The notes under the pieces: generated by a model | Database searches by the model: none | Told to the model about the DNA's origin: nothing | Seen by the model: the letters and a program-made list of their open reading frames with translations, nothing else | Shown: piece by piece, positions 7,632 through 17,034 of the stretch | Layout: each line of letters begins with the position of its first letter | How positions within the stretch are numbered: position 1 is the first letter of the stretch | NCBI RefSeq assembly: GCF_002080045.1 | Contig: NZ_MUIN01000012.1 | Coordinates: 36,416-100,415, forward strand | Direction: 5' to 3' | Origin: Pseudomonas sp. Bc-h | Lineage (GTDB): Bacteria > Pseudomonadota > Gammaproteobacteria > Pseudomonadales > Pseudomonadaceae | Length of the DNA: 64,000 nucleotides | Made by a program: the position numbers and the translations under genes

Positions 7632-8072
7632 ATGACCTTCTACATTTTCCTGATAGCCTGCTGCGCCGCCGCCACTACCGGCGTCATGTTCAAACCGGGT
7701 GCGTGGTACGAATCGCTGCAAAAGCCCCGATTCACCCCGCCCAACTGGCTGTTTCCCGTGGCTTGGACCACCATTTACCTGTTGCTCGCCTGGGCCGGTT
7801 ATCGACTGACGCTGCTACCGGGCAGCGAGACCGTGCTGGCGCTCTGGGCCGCTCAGATTGCACTCAATACCTTATGGACACCGGTCTTCTTCGGCGCGAA
7901 TCGAATCTTCGCCGCCATGGTGATCCTTGCCGTGCTCTGGGTCGTGGTGGCGGCGATGGTCGTCATGGCGTTGCGGCTGGACATCATCACCGGGCTGATC
8001 CTGTTTCCGTACCTTGTCTGGCTGTGCGTGGCCGCTGCGCTGAATTTCTCGATACTTCGGCACAACAGATAA
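7632..8072 (+). CDS. tspO: TspO/MBR-family membrane protein
   Basis: A 146-residue five-helix membrane protein of the tryptophan-rich sensory protein/translocator family, which binds tetrapyrroles in the membrane. The family signature is clear in WYESLQKPRFTPPNWLFP, WTTIYLLLAWAGYRL and the ALNTLWTPVFFG loop. Length equals the family norm (about 150). RBS AAGGA lies eight bases before the ATG. It sits alone after the araC gene. Confidence 0.9.
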   Translation: MTFYIFLIACCAAATTGVMFKPGAWYESLQKPRFTPPNWLFPVAWTTIYLLLAWAGYRLTLLPGSETVLALWAAQIALNTLWTPVFFGANRIFAAMVILAVLWVVVAAMVVMALRLDIITGLILFPYLVWLCVAAALNFSILRHNR

Positions 8073-8124
8073 CAAGGTGTTCGGGTGGCCGGGCCGTTGA
8101 CGACAGGCTCCAGGCGGCATGCAT

Positions 8125-8559
8125 TCAAGCAGAACCGCCTTGAAGCAGCGCAAGCGTTCTGCCATCCGCCGCTCCCGAATAAAACTGATCGAGCGCCTGC
8201 TGATAAACCCCGGACCGGGGATGGGCCGCGAGAAACAACGTCAGGCAGGAGCGCAGCTTCATGTCATCGGGCGAGCCGAGTATCTGCAGCGCGCTCAAGC
8301 CGGAATGACCCAGCAGCGTGTTGACGCACTCCTCAAGCCGTGGCCCGAGCACGCTGTGCTGTAGATACGCTTGGGCCTCGGCCGTCCCCGACAGGGCGAA
8401 GCGCTCGGCCATTTCGCTGTGCCCGAGCCCTCGCAACTGCGGAAAAACAAACCACATCCAATGACTGTTTTTACGCCCCGCCTTCAACTCCTGCATCACT
8501 CGGCTGAACACAGGGCGTTGGGCCGTGACGAAACGGGTCAGATCAAACATGTCGTTCAC
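8125..8559 (-). CDS. DUF1810 family protein
   Basis: A 144-residue cytosolic protein. The opening FDLTRFVTAQ, the motif KNSHWMWFVFPQLRGLG and the later DDMKLRSCLTLF are characteristic of DUF1810. Function is not established. It is flanked by TspO (convergent) and a decayed gene on the same strand. Confidence 0.88.
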   Translation of the reverse strand: MNDMFDLTRFVTAQRPVFSRVMQELKAGRKNSHWMWFVFPQLRGLGHSEMAERFALSGTAEAQAYLQHSVLGPRLEECVNTLLGHSGLSALQILGSPDDMKLRSCLTLFLAAHPRSGVYQQALDQFYSGAADGRTLALLQGGSA

Positions 8560-8607
8560 GATTCGGTCTCCTCTGCCAGCGTGCCGGTGAGCGCCCTGGC
8601 ACGTTCA

Positions 8608-9128
8608 TCACACCTGCAACGCGCTTAACTGCCCACCTTCCTGCGCCAGCCGTTTCAGAAAAGCGCAAGCGTCCAGCAACTGATAAGGAAAGTAGAGGCC
8701 GGGCGGGGTTGGCGGTTGGCCGTCCAGCCCGAGCAAGCGCTCCAGCAGCATCGCGACGCTCAGGCCTGTCAACAGTGCGGCGCCTGCCGGGTGGACCACG
8801 GCGTGGCGTGTGCGCAGGGGTTGACCTTGCAGGTCGTCACCGGCCAGTTCGATGACGATCTCAGTGGACTTCGGCCGGCCCTGACGTCGGCCATGTAAAA
8901 AACCACCACGGCGCTGATCTGGCGATCACCCAGCCCAAGGTCGTCCGCCTTGGGGTCAATGGCCACCCCCAATGCCCCGCCGATTTGCTCGGCGGCCTGT
9001 TGCGCCCTGGCAAGATCGCGGCCGCCGATCAGCAGCGGAACATCGGGGTGGACGGCGCGCAGGGCCCGCGCGGTATGTTGACCGATGGCGCCGGAGCCGC
9101 CCATGAACAGAATTGGATCAAGGGGCAT
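8608..9128 (-). pseudogene. Saccharopine-dehydrogenase-like NAD(P)-binding gene, decayed
   Basis: The 5' part (ATG 9128, MPLDPILFMGGSGAIGQHTARAL) is a Rossmann fold with the GGSGAIG loop. After about residue 90 (SAVVVFYMADVRAG) the frame loses family character. A second frame, running from about 8880 to 8608, continues IVIELAGDDLQGQPLRT, then VVHPAGAALLTG and LYFPYQLLDACAFL, the typical C-terminal end of these enzymes. The two halves are in different frames and the middle of the usual 350-residue protein is missing. An internal deletion with frameshift explains this best. Confidence 0.8.
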
Positions 9129-9219
9129 CGCGTGATCTCCTGGTGTTTTGGGTAACAGCCTGCTTTTGGTAGGAACCCTGGCACGCGGCTGACATTCCGC
9201 TTCCCTGATCAACGGCGCG

Positions 9220-10401
9220 TCATGGCGCGCTGACCGACGCTGCCGGGCTGCGCACAGCCCGTGAACGCCAGGCGAGCCCCAGCACCATCAGCAGGCCCAG
9301 CGCTGCCATCAACGCGCCTGCCAGCGAGATCGCGGGATATCCCAGACCTGCGTTGATCACGGCGCCACCCAGTGCGGCGCCGATGGCGTTACCGAAATTG
9401 AACGCGCCGATGTTGACGGCGGAGGCCAGATTCGGTGCGTCCTTGGCGGCTTCCATGACGCGCATCTGCAATGGCGGCACCAGCGCGAAACTGGCCGCAC
9501 CCCAGATCAGAATCGCTACGGCAGTCGGCAACGGCCAGCGCATCAATACCGAGAACGCCAGCAGGACGACGATCAGCACCCCCAGCGACACGATCAGGGT
9601 GCGATCGACCGAACGGTCGGCCGCCTTGCCGCCCCACATGTTGCCCAGAGTCAAGCCGACGCCGAACAGCACCAGCATCGCGGTCACGAAGGCCGTTGAC
9701 GCATGAGTCTCGCTCTGCAGGATCGGCGCAACGTAGGTAAAGACGGTAAACATGGCGCCGGATCCGACCACGGTCAGCGCCAGGGCCGCCAATACGGGCC
9801 CTCGCCCCAGCACACGAATCTCCGCCAGCACGCCATCGCTCTTGGGCAGCGGCAGATTGGGCAAGGCATACCAGAGCGCGGCCATTGCGACGAAACCAAG
9901 GCCGGCGATCCCCCAGAACGCGGTGCGCCAGCCCATCGATTCGCCGAACCAACTGGCCAGTGGCACGCCGCCGATGGTGGCCAGCGTGAGGCCCATGAAC
10001 ATGGCCGCCACGGCGCCCGCCCGCTTTTCAGGGGGGACCACGCTGGCGGCGACGATCGAGCCGATGCCGAAAAATGCGCCATGGTTAAGGGACGTCACCA
10101 CCCGGGCGACGAGCAGGCTTTCATAACTGGTGGCCATGGCCGACATCAGATTGCCCAAGGTGAAAATCGCCATCAGGCCGATCAACAGGTAACGCCGGGG
10201 AATCTTGCCGGTGGTCAGGGTCATCAGCGGCGCGCCGATCAGCACGCCCAGCGCGTAGGCGCTGACCAGCAGGCCCGCAGTGGGAATCGAAACGCCGAGG
10301 TCTGCGGCGATACCGGGCAACATGCCCATGGGGGCGAACTCCGTCACGCCGATGCCGAAGGCACCGATCGAGAGGGCTACAAGGGGTGGGTTGATTCGCA
10401 T
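9220..10401 (-). CDS. MFS transporter, DHA1 (AraJ/NepI-like) type
   Basis: A 393-residue, twelve-helix major facilitator protein. The N-terminus INPPLVALSIGAFGIGVTEF and the motif SLNHGAFFGIGSIVAA are shared with AraJ/YdhP/NepI-like exporters of sugars, purines or drugs. The substrate cannot be read from the sequence. It is divergent from a LysR regulator with 95 bp between the starts, the usual arrangement for a LysR-controlled transporter. Confidence 0.88.
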   Translation of the reverse strand: MRINPPLVALSIGAFGIGVTEFAPMGMLPGIAADLGVSIPTAGLLVSAYALGVLIGAPLMTLTTGKIPRRYLLIGLMAIFTLGNLMSAMATSYESLLVARVVTSLNHGAFFGIGSIVAASVVPPEKRAGAVAAMFMGLTLATIGGVPLASWFGESMGWRTAFWGIAGLGFVAMAALWYALPNLPLPKSDGVLAEIRVLGRGPVLAALALTVVGSGAMFTVFTYVAPILQSETHASTAFVTAMLVLFGVGLTLGNMWGGKAADRSVDRTLIVSLGVLIVVLLAFSVLMRWPLPTAVAILIWGAASFALVPPLQMRVMEAAKDAPNLASAVNIGAFNFGNAIGAALGGAVINAGLGYPAISLAGALMAALGLLMVLGLAWRSRAVRSPAASVSAP

Positions 10402-10496
10402 GAAGTGGCTCCTTATCTATGCCGCAAATGCTACGATCCCGGCGCATCAGGCGGTAGATCGCCTTGAGTACAAGCACCTTTGCGTGGGAGGCACAA

Positions 10497-11408
10497 ATGG
10501 ACTTCAACGGCAGGTCGGGAGAAATGGAGGTGTTCGCCAGGGTGGCGCAGGCCGGGAGCCTGTCTGCCGCCGCGCGGGCGCTGGGGCTGACACCCTCGGC
10601 GGTGAGCCGGATCATCGCGCGCACCGAACAGCGCATCGGCACCCGCTTGCTGTTGCGCACCACCCGGTCCATTACCCTCACGGCAGAGGGTGAAGCGTAC
10701 TTGCGCGGCGCGCGACGCATTCTGGCGGACATGGACGAGGTCGAAGAAGCCATCGCCAGCCAGGGAGTGCCCCGCGGGCGACTGAGGGTCAGTGCATCGC
10801 TGGCCCACGGTCGGTTGGCGATTGTGCCGCTGGTGGCCGCATTCACCGCACGTTACCCGGAAATACTGGTCGACCTGACCCTGGGCGATGAAGTCGTCGA
10901 CATCCTCGCAGGTCAGGCAGATGTGGCTGTGCGCTTCGGTTATTTGCCCGACAGCCCCTTGAGCGCCCGCAACATCGGCGAAACCGGTCAGGTGATCGTC
11001 GCGTCTCCCGCGTACCTGGAACGTCATGGCACGCCCCGCGAACCCGAGGATCTGGCGGCGCATAACTGTCTGCGCTTCAACTTCCGTCGGGCGGCGCCGG
11101 ACTGGCCGTTCAGGCGCGACGGCCGCGACTTTTCCCTGAAGGTCTCAGGCAGCGTGGCATGCAGCAGCGGCGAGGCGCTGGCGCAGATGGTCAGACTCGG
11201 CGCGGGTATCGCTCGCATCGGCGCGTTCACGGTAGTCGACGAAATCGAACGCGGGGAACTGGTGCCGCTGCTGGAGGACTTCAACCCCGGCGACCGGGAG
11301 CCGATCCACGCCGTGTTCGTTGGCGGTTCGACGATGACCGCGCGGGTCAGGGTGTTCGTCGATTTCCTGTTGGAGCATCACGCCATTCGCACAGCCGCCA
11401 GACGCTGA
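10497..11408 (+). CDS. LysR-family transcriptional regulator
   Basis: A 303-residue regulator. The winged HTH occupies residues 5-65 (MEVFARVAQAGSLSAAARALGLTPS then AVSRIIARTEQRIG). The effector domain follows, ending FVDFLLEHH. ATG 10497 is chosen over an upstream in-frame start because it follows GGGAGG and begins just before the HTH. Divergent from the MFS exporter at 9220-10401, its probable target; a second MFS gene follows 89 bp downstream on the same strand. Confidence 0.9.
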   Translation: MDFNGRSGEMEVFARVAQAGSLSAAARALGLTPSAVSRIIARTEQRIGTRLLLRTTRSITLTAEGEAYLRGARRILADMDEVEEAIASQGVPRGRLRVSASLAHGRLAIVPLVAAFTARYPEILVDLTLGDEVVDILAGQADVAVRFGYLPDSPLSARNIGETGQVIVASPAYLERHGTPREPEDLAAHNCLRFNFRRAAPDWPFRRDGRDFSLKVSGSVACSSGEALAQMVRLGAGIARIGAFTVVDEIERGELVPLLEDFNPGDREPIHAVFVGGSTMTARVRVFVDFLLEHHAIRTAARR

Positions 11409-11497
11409 ACGACAAACCCGCAGCAAGGGTTCTTTATGAATCGCTTTTGCACGATGATGACCGTCGCGTCTCCCGACTAACCCGCCCGAGCCCATCG

Positions 11498-12727
11498 ATG
11501 ACCTCCGACGTTCCTGCCTTGAAGCCCTTCAGCCGCTATCAGAAGTTCGTGGTCGGCCTGCTGGCCACGCTGCAATTTGCGGTGATTATCGACTTCATGC
11601 TCATGGCCCCACTGGGGGCGATGATCATGCCGGCACTGCAGATGTCCGCGCGCCAGTTCGGCTTTGTGGTCAGCGCCTACGCCTTCAGCGCCGGCCTTGC
11701 CGGGCTGATGACCGCAGGCTTCGCCGATCGCTTCGATCGCAAGAAGCTGCTGCTGTTCTTCTACAGCGGTTTTGTCATCGGCACGTTCTGGTGCGGGCTG
11801 GCCGCGAGCTTCGAAACCTTGCTTCTGGCGCGGGTGGTCACCGGTATTTTTGCCGGTGTGATCGGCTCGATCGTGCTGGCCATCGCCGCCGACTTATTTG
11901 CCCCGCAATCTCGCGGACGGGTCATGGGCGTGATTCAGACGGCCTTCGCGGCCAGTCAGGTGATGGGGCTGCCTGTCGGCCTGTACCTGGCCAATCATTG
12001 GGGGTGGCACGCACCGTTTCTGATGCTGGCGGCGCTGGGCGCAGCCGGGGGGCTGGTGATTCAACTGGCGATGCGCCCTGTGGCCGACCATCTTGCTATG
12101 CCCCAGGAACACAGCGCCTTCCGGCATCTGTTCAACACGCTGGCAACACCGCGCCACTGGGCTGCCTTCGCGGCAATGGCACTGCTGACGACCGGCGGCT
12201 ACATGCTGATGCCGTTCAGCAGCGCCTTCACGGTGAACAACCTGGGCATCGACATCACCAGCCTGCCCTTCGTCTATCTGTTCACCGGTCTCTGCACCAT
12301 TGTTACCGGCCCGTTGATCGGCCGCGCCAGCGATGCCTTCGGCAAACTGCCGGTGTTCTTCCTCGGCAGCGCGCTGACAATCGTCATGGTGACGCTCTAC
12401 ACGCACCTGTCCAATGTGCCCCTGCACTGGGTGATCGTGGTCAACGTGGTGTTGTTCGTCGGGATATTTTCCAGGCTCATCCCCTTCCAGGCCATGGCCG
12501 CCGGTGTACCCGAGCCCTCTCATCGAGGCGCCTTCAACGCCGTCAGTGCGGCTATCCAGCAGCTGTCGGGCGGCTTTGCCTCGCTGCTGGCCGGGCACAT
12601 CGTGCTGATCGGCACCGACGGCAAACTGCAGCACTTCGAGGTCGTGGGTTATGTCATGGTCGCCACCACGCTGGTGGCGGCTTATCTGGTCTGGCGGGTG
12701 CAGCGCGATCTGTCGGCGCGCCATTGA
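11498..12727 (+). CDS. MFS transporter
   Basis: A 409-residue major facilitator protein. Its first helix reads LLATLQFAVIIDFMLMAPLG and the loop FADRFDRKKLLLFFY carries the MFS motif A pattern. Twelve hydrophobic segments can be traced. A much longer in-frame extension upstream overlaps the lysR gene and is arginine-rich noise; ATG 11498 is the natural start. Substrate unknown; arabinose-efflux-like by general resemblance. Confidence 0.87.
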   Translation: MTSDVPALKPFSRYQKFVVGLLATLQFAVIIDFMLMAPLGAMIMPALQMSARQFGFVVSAYAFSAGLAGLMTAGFADRFDRKKLLLFFYSGFVIGTFWCGLAASFETLLLARVVTGIFAGVIGSIVLAIAADLFAPQSRGRVMGVIQTAFAASQVMGLPVGLYLANHWGWHAPFLMLAALGAAGGLVIQLAMRPVADHLAMPQEHSAFRHLFNTLATPRHWAAFAAMALLTTGGYMLMPFSSAFTVNNLGIDITSLPFVYLFTGLCTIVTGPLIGRASDAFGKLPVFFLGSALTIVMVTLYTHLSNVPLHWVIVVNVVLFVGIFSRLIPFQAMAAGVPEPSHRGAFNAVSAAIQQLSGGFASLLAGHIVLIGTDGKLQHFEVVGYVMVATTLVAAYLVWRVQRDLSARH

Positions 12728-13098
12728 CCTGGGAGTCCGGTGCGTGATGTTCATCCTTGCTCGGCCAGCCGAGAAACCGGGGAGCGTCTGAGCACAGTGA
12801 CTTCACAGTGCCTCTCGCCGGGCGACCTGCCCGAGGGCCGCAGTTCTCGACCGCGTCGGCGCGATCAAGACCAGGCCGACATCGTGGAAGATTATTTTTT
12901 CCAGGACTCCAGCCTGCTTGAGGGCGCTGATAAGCATGGGTGCGAGCCCTCTTTCCCTTGATAAAAAACAGCTGTGCCGTTAAACAGGGCGAGTGTCGAC
13001 GTTCATGTCATCGCGCGGCGGGCAACAGGCACGCCCAGGCTGGACACTGTCGAACGTTAACAAGACCTGCACTCCATGGAGGCGACAGCTAAACGCTT
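12728..13098. other. 371-bp stretch without a clear gene
   Basis: No convincing coding sequence. On the minus strand a 44-codon frame (12937 down to 12803, starting MLISALKQAGVLEKIIFHDVG) looks protein-like and could be a gene fragment, but I cannot place it. The right end must hold the tetR promoter. No hairpin terminator with a T-run was seen. Confidence 0.4.
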
Positions 13099-13725
13099 AT
13101 GCCAGAAAACACATCAGACACTGCGCCCCGTACTCGCCGTGCGCCCAAGGGCGAGAAACGCCGCGAGGAGCTGTTGGATGCCGCCCTCGGGTTGTTCTCC
13201 CTGGAGGGTTATGCGGGTGCGTCGATTGCCAGGATCGCCGACCTCGTCGGGATTTCCGTGGCCGGCGTGCTGCACCATTTCCCTAACAAAGTCGCGCTGT
13301 TGATGGCCGTGTTGACCCGTCGCGACGAGGTCAACCAGAAGGTTGTCGATGAGGTGCAGAGCGAACCGACCCTCGATGGCTTCATCGAAGGGTTGCAGCA
13401 GATCAACCGATCGAACGCAACCGCGCCCGGCGTGATTCGTGCGTTCAGCATCCTCAATGCCGAAAGCCTGGTGGATAACCACCCGGCCTACGAATGGTTC
13501 CAGTCGCGCTACCAGATGATCCACGAACGCATGCGCGCCCGCCTCGATCACCTTGTGGCGGCTGGGGAAGTACGGAGGGATGTGGATCTGGACGGGATCA
13601 TTCAGCAAGTGCTGGCGATGATGGATGGCTTGCAGCTGCAATGGCTGCGCTTTCCGGAGAAGGTCGATCTGGTGAAGAATTTCGAAAGCTACATGGCCCA
13701 GGTCAAACGGGACATTCAAGCGTAA
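13099..13725 (+). CDS. TetR-family regulator
   Basis: A 208-residue repressor. The N-terminal HTH (residues 16-65) reads KRREELLDAALGLFSLEGYA then IADLVGISVAGVLHHFPNKVALL, a standard TetR fold. The C-terminal region has the shape of TetR_C_6 ligand domains. The ATG follows a GGAGGCGACAGC leader. It converges on the GH3 gene; no obvious divergent target is adjacent, so its regulon is unknown. Confidence 0.88.
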   Translation: MPENTSDTAPRTRRAPKGEKRREELLDAALGLFSLEGYAGASIARIADLVGISVAGVLHHFPNKVALLMAVLTRRDEVNQKVVDEVQSEPTLDGFIEGLQQINRSNATAPGVIRAFSILNAESLVDNHPAYEWFQSRYQMIHERMRARLDHLVAAGEVRRDVDLDGIIQQVLAMMDGLQLQWLRFPEKVDLVKNFESYMAQVKRDIQA

Positions 13726-13760
13726 AAAAACGGGGTGAGCCCATAAATGGATCACCCCGT
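13723..13760 (-). terminator. Rho-independent terminator of the GH3 gene
   Basis: ACGGGGTGA at 13730-13738 pairs with TCACCCCGT at 13752-13760. Read leftward, the nine-base-pair stem is followed by seven T residues (the A-run at 13724-13730). It ends the minus-strand glucosidase transcript and may also slow transcripts from tetR. Confidence 0.85.
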
Positions 13761-13826
13761 GATTTCACTGGCAGCGAGGCCGGCGACTGGCCCTCAAGCC
13801 TGCCCCCTGCCCCGCGCCATTACCGA

Positions 13827-16565
13827 TCAATAGTCGGCGTTGCCGTCGTAGTCGGCGTTGCCATTACTGTCGTCAACGTTCTCGTCCTGATCGAAGATGC
13901 CGCCGGTCTTGACCGCAGGCAGCGCCGCCTTGACCGAATTCAGCGCCGAACGAGGCAACGGGTTGCTGGTGGTGGTCGACAGTTCCTGACGGAACGAGTT
14001 GACCAGCTTGGCGGTGAGACGAATGTCGTCCGAGGCCGCGCCCAGGCTGATGTTGAAGGTGTCGGCGTCGACCACCCACTGCTTGCTCGTCTCGTCGTAG
14101 TAGGCGAGCGAACGATCGTTGAGCTCGATGGTAACGTGACGGGTTTCGCCCGGCTTGAGGAAGACCTTCTTGTAACCCTTGAGCTCCTTGACCGCGCGCT
14201 CGACAGTCGGGTTCTGCTGGCCGACATACAGCTCGGCGACCTCGGAACCGGCGCGCTGGCCGCTGTTGGTCAGGTCGAAGGAGACCTTGATCGGCGTATT
14301 GCCCACCGCGACGCCCGGCGTGACCGAGATATTGTTGTAGGTGAACTGGGTGTACGACAGGCCATGGCCGAAGGCGAACAACGGCTTGGTGCCGGTCTTG
14401 TCGTAACCGCGATAGCCGAGCATCGTCAGGTCGTTCTTGTAGCTGATTTCCTTCAGCGTGCGGGTGTTGTCGAATTTCGGGAAATCGGCATACAACGGGT
14501 TGTCTTCGATGTTGCGTTCGATACTGATCGGCAGCTTGCCCGACGGGTTGACCTTGCCGAACAGAATTTCGGCCAGCGCCTGGCCGCCGTTCTGGCCAGG
14601 GTAGAACGCGTGCAATGCAGCCGGGACCTGATCGATCCAGTCGCTCATCTTCAAGCCCGTACCGCCGTGCATGGTGACGATGGTGTGGGGGTTGGCCTTG
14701 GCGATGTTCTGGATCAGCTCGTTCTGGTACTCGGGCAGATCGAAGCTGTGGTCAAAACCTTCGCCTTCGTATTCGTTGCTGTTGCCGACGGCCACGACCA
14801 CCGCGTCGTACTTGGACAAATCCTGCGGCGCGGCCAGCGAAGCCCATGCCATTTGCACACCGACCAGGCCGCCCATGGTGGACAAGTAACCATCGCGACG
14901 CGAGTACTCAAGTTTTACGTCATAGGCCTTGCCGGCTTCGAGCTTGATCTTGCCCGACACCGGAATGGTCGGCGGGATGCTCTTGTTGGTGATGTTCTCG
15001 CCATCGCCGTTGTCGATGATCTTCTCACCGTTGACCCACAGGCGGACCGCACCGTCGGCACGCACCTTGAACACCTGCTCGCCACTGGTGACCGGCTTCA
15101 TCTGGCCGCTCCAGCGAATCGAGGTGTTGGCGGTGTCGCCATTGCTCGGCAGATCGTCGGTGGACCAGTCCATGTCGACATGGGTGTCGATGCGGGTGGC
15201 CGATGGGTCGCCGGACCAGTTGGCGTTGGTGAAGAACTCGGTCTTCATGCCAGCGACGGCGTTGCCCTTGCTGTCAGTGGTGGTCCAGGTCGAAGCGCTC
15301 GGGTCCAGCGACAGGCCGTCGAGGAATTCGACCTTGGCGCCGGGGGCCATCTGCTGCAGGCCGCTCAGCTCGCTGATGTAGTGAGTGGCGTCGACGTGAG
15401 CACTGCCGAAACCGGTCGGCGGCGCGTATTTGGCCAGGTCGCCGACCACCGCGATGCGCTTGACCTTGGCCTTGTCCAGCGGAAGGACGTCGTTCTGGTT
15501 CTTCAGCAGCACGATGCCTTCACGGGCAATGTTCAGCGCGACCTTGTTGCTGGTGGCGCTGTTCATGTTGTGGGCAGTCAGCGGCGCGAACTTGTCGAAC
15601 TGATACAGGTAGATGTTCTTGAGGATACGGCGGACCTTGTCATCGATGGTCGCCATGTCCAGCTCGCCGCTGTCCAGGTATGGCTTGAGCACCGAGCTGT
15701 TCATCTGGCCACCCATCATGTCCAGATCGGAACCGGCCTGAGCGGCTGGCAGACCGTGAACGATGGCGTTGTAGTCGCTCTGCACCAAGCCCTTGAAGCC
15801 CCACTCCTTCTTCAGGATATCGGCGATCAGATGGGTGTTTTCGCAAGCGTACTCGCCGTTCACCTTCTGGAACGAGCACATCATCATCGCGACGGTGCCG
15901 TTCTTGGTCGCCGACTCGAACGGCGGCAGGGTCATCTCCCGCAGAACGCGCTCGGGCATGACCTGGTTGAGGATGAAGCGGTTGGTTTCCTGATCGTTGC
16001 CCGCGTAGTGCTTGGCCTCGGCCCAGACACGGCGCTGCTGGATGCCGTTGATCACCGCAGGGCCAAGGCTGGCGCCCAGGAACGGGTCTTCGCCGGACAG
16101 GTATTCGAAGGCCCGACCGCTCCATGGCATGCGGTAGAGGTTCATGCCCGGGCCGGTCACGAACTGATAACCACCGGTGGCGGTGTCGTAACCCAGCGCA
16201 CGACCGAAGTCGAGGGCGCGACGCGGGTTGAAGGTTGCCGCCAGGTTAGGGCCGGACGGATAGACCACGCCCGGGTCGTTGCCTTCACTGGTGTAGCGAA
16301 TCCCAGCGCCGCCGTCGGCGCCGTGAATCTGAGGCACACCGTATTGCGGCAAGGGTTTGACGTCCCAGCCACCGATCCCGCCGATGTAGGCCAGCTTCTG
16401 TTCCTGGGTCATCTTTGACAGGGTTTTCTCGGCTGCCTTGTCGGCACGGACTTCCTTGGCTGCCAACTGCTCTTGAGTGGTGGTCTGTGCCGCGTTGGCA
16501 TGACCGATTGCCAGACTCAACAGAGCCAGTGCCGAATGAGCACCTAAAGTTCTACGGGTTCGCAT
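13827..16565 (-). CDS. Secreted GH3 beta-glucosidase with PA14 insert
   Basis: A 912-residue glycoside hydrolase. ATG 16565 gives a Sec signal peptide (MRTRRTLGAH... ending HANA, about residue 25). The N-terminal barrel has the nucleophile Asp264 in VQSDYNA and the KHYAGNDQE motif. A PA14 domain (about residues 440-575, FTNANWSGDPS to WASLAAP) is inserted in the C-terminal sandwich domain. A fibronectin-III-like module follows, then an Asp/Asn-rich tail (DQDENVDDSNGNADYDGNADY region). It should hydrolyse beta-glucosides outside the cytoplasm. The neighbouring type II secretion operon makes extracellular release plausible, though not shown. Longer frames upstream lack a signal peptide. Confidence 0.92.
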   Translation of the reverse strand: MRTRRTLGAHSALALLSLAIGHANAAQTTTQEQLAAKEVRADKAAEKTLSKMTQEQKLAYIGGIGGWDVKPLPQYGVPQIHGADGGAGIRYTSEGNDPGVVYPSGPNLAATFNPRRALDFGRALGYDTATGGYQFVTGPGMNLYRMPWSGRAFEYLSGEDPFLGASLGPAVINGIQQRRVWAEAKHYAGNDQETNRFILNQVMPERVLREMTLPPFESATKNGTVAMMMCSFQKVNGEYACENTHLIADILKKEWGFKGLVQSDYNAIVHGLPAAQAGSDLDMMGGQMNSSVLKPYLDSGELDMATIDDKVRRILKNIYLYQFDKFAPLTAHNMNSATSNKVALNIAREGIVLLKNQNDVLPLDKAKVKRIAVVGDLAKYAPPTGFGSAHVDATHYISELSGLQQMAPGAKVEFLDGLSLDPSASTWTTTDSKGNAVAGMKTEFFTNANWSGDPSATRIDTHVDMDWSTDDLPSNGDTANTSIRWSGQMKPVTSGEQVFKVRADGAVRLWVNGEKIIDNGDGENITNKSIPPTIPVSGKIKLEAGKAYDVKLEYSRRDGYLSTMGGLVGVQMAWASLAAPQDLSKYDAVVVAVGNSNEYEGEGFDHSFDLPEYQNELIQNIAKANPHTIVTMHGGTGLKMSDWIDQVPAALHAFYPGQNGGQALAEILFGKVNPSGKLPISIERNIEDNPLYADFPKFDNTRTLKEISYKNDLTMLGYRGYDKTGTKPLFAFGHGLSYTQFTYNNISVTPGVAVGNTPIKVSFDLTNSGQRAGSEVAELYVGQQNPTVERAVKELKGYKKVFLKPGETRHVTIELNDRSLAYYDETSKQWVVDADTFNISLGAASDDIRLTAKLVNSFRQELSTTTSNPLPRSALNSVKAALPAVKTGGIFDQDENVDDSNGNADYDGNADY

Positions 16566-17034
16566 AAGAAAAAACTCTCCAGATATCGCCTGCGCGCAAT
16601 TGCCGCAGTTGACAGGCCACAACCCTTTATTCAGGGCAATACGTCGCCCATGCCGAAGTTTCAAAAAGAAACGACGGACAAAGAAAAGTGACGCGCCTGC
16701 AAGCAACGAACTTGGGCGATATGTTAGGTAAAACCAAAGTTACTGGCACAGCGCCAGTTAAAGACGCGGTAGACCCCAGCGCCATTTAAATTAAGGCAAT
16801 GGTTTTTAGTTGAAGTCAAACAAAAATATGCGCAATGAAAAAGATCGACATTTTTTGATACACTCGCTGAACTCTCGCTAAACCCACTGGTCTGTAGGTT
16901 TAGTAAAAATGACCTGCACCCATCTGAAACCCTCTAGATACGGAGCATTCACAAGGCTAAACCGTGTATCTAGAGCGTTAAACGCACGGCGTGCAATCAT
17001 TTCAACACTGTTACACACACTGGAGAATCATCAT
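16566..17034. other. 469-bp intergenic region between GH3 gene and the exported peptide gene
   Basis: The region is AT-rich for this genome and must contain divergent promoters for the glucosidase (left) and the 75-residue peptide/secretion operon (right). The only clear structure is the inverted repeat at 16932-16975. No coding sequence was recognised. Confidence 0.5.
16932..16975. promoter_or_regulatory. Inverted repeat CTCTAGATAC / GTATCTAGAG
   Basis: Perfect ten-base arms at 16932-16941 and 16966-16975 separated by 24 bases. The arms are themselves near-palindromic around CTAG. The site is 60 bp upstream of the exported-peptide ATG and could be an operator or an RNA hairpin in its leader. 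Confidence 0.6.

Noticed and set aside
11159..11497. N-terminal extension of the second MFS transporter
   Set aside because: The extension overlaps lysR in another frame and is Arg-rich noise; the transporter fold begins at ATG 11498.
13494..16418. 974-codon open frame on the plus strand
   Set aside because: It lies exactly antisense to the GH3 glucosidase gene, starts inside tetR, and has no domain, signal or ribosome-binding site. High GC content makes long antisense frames common.
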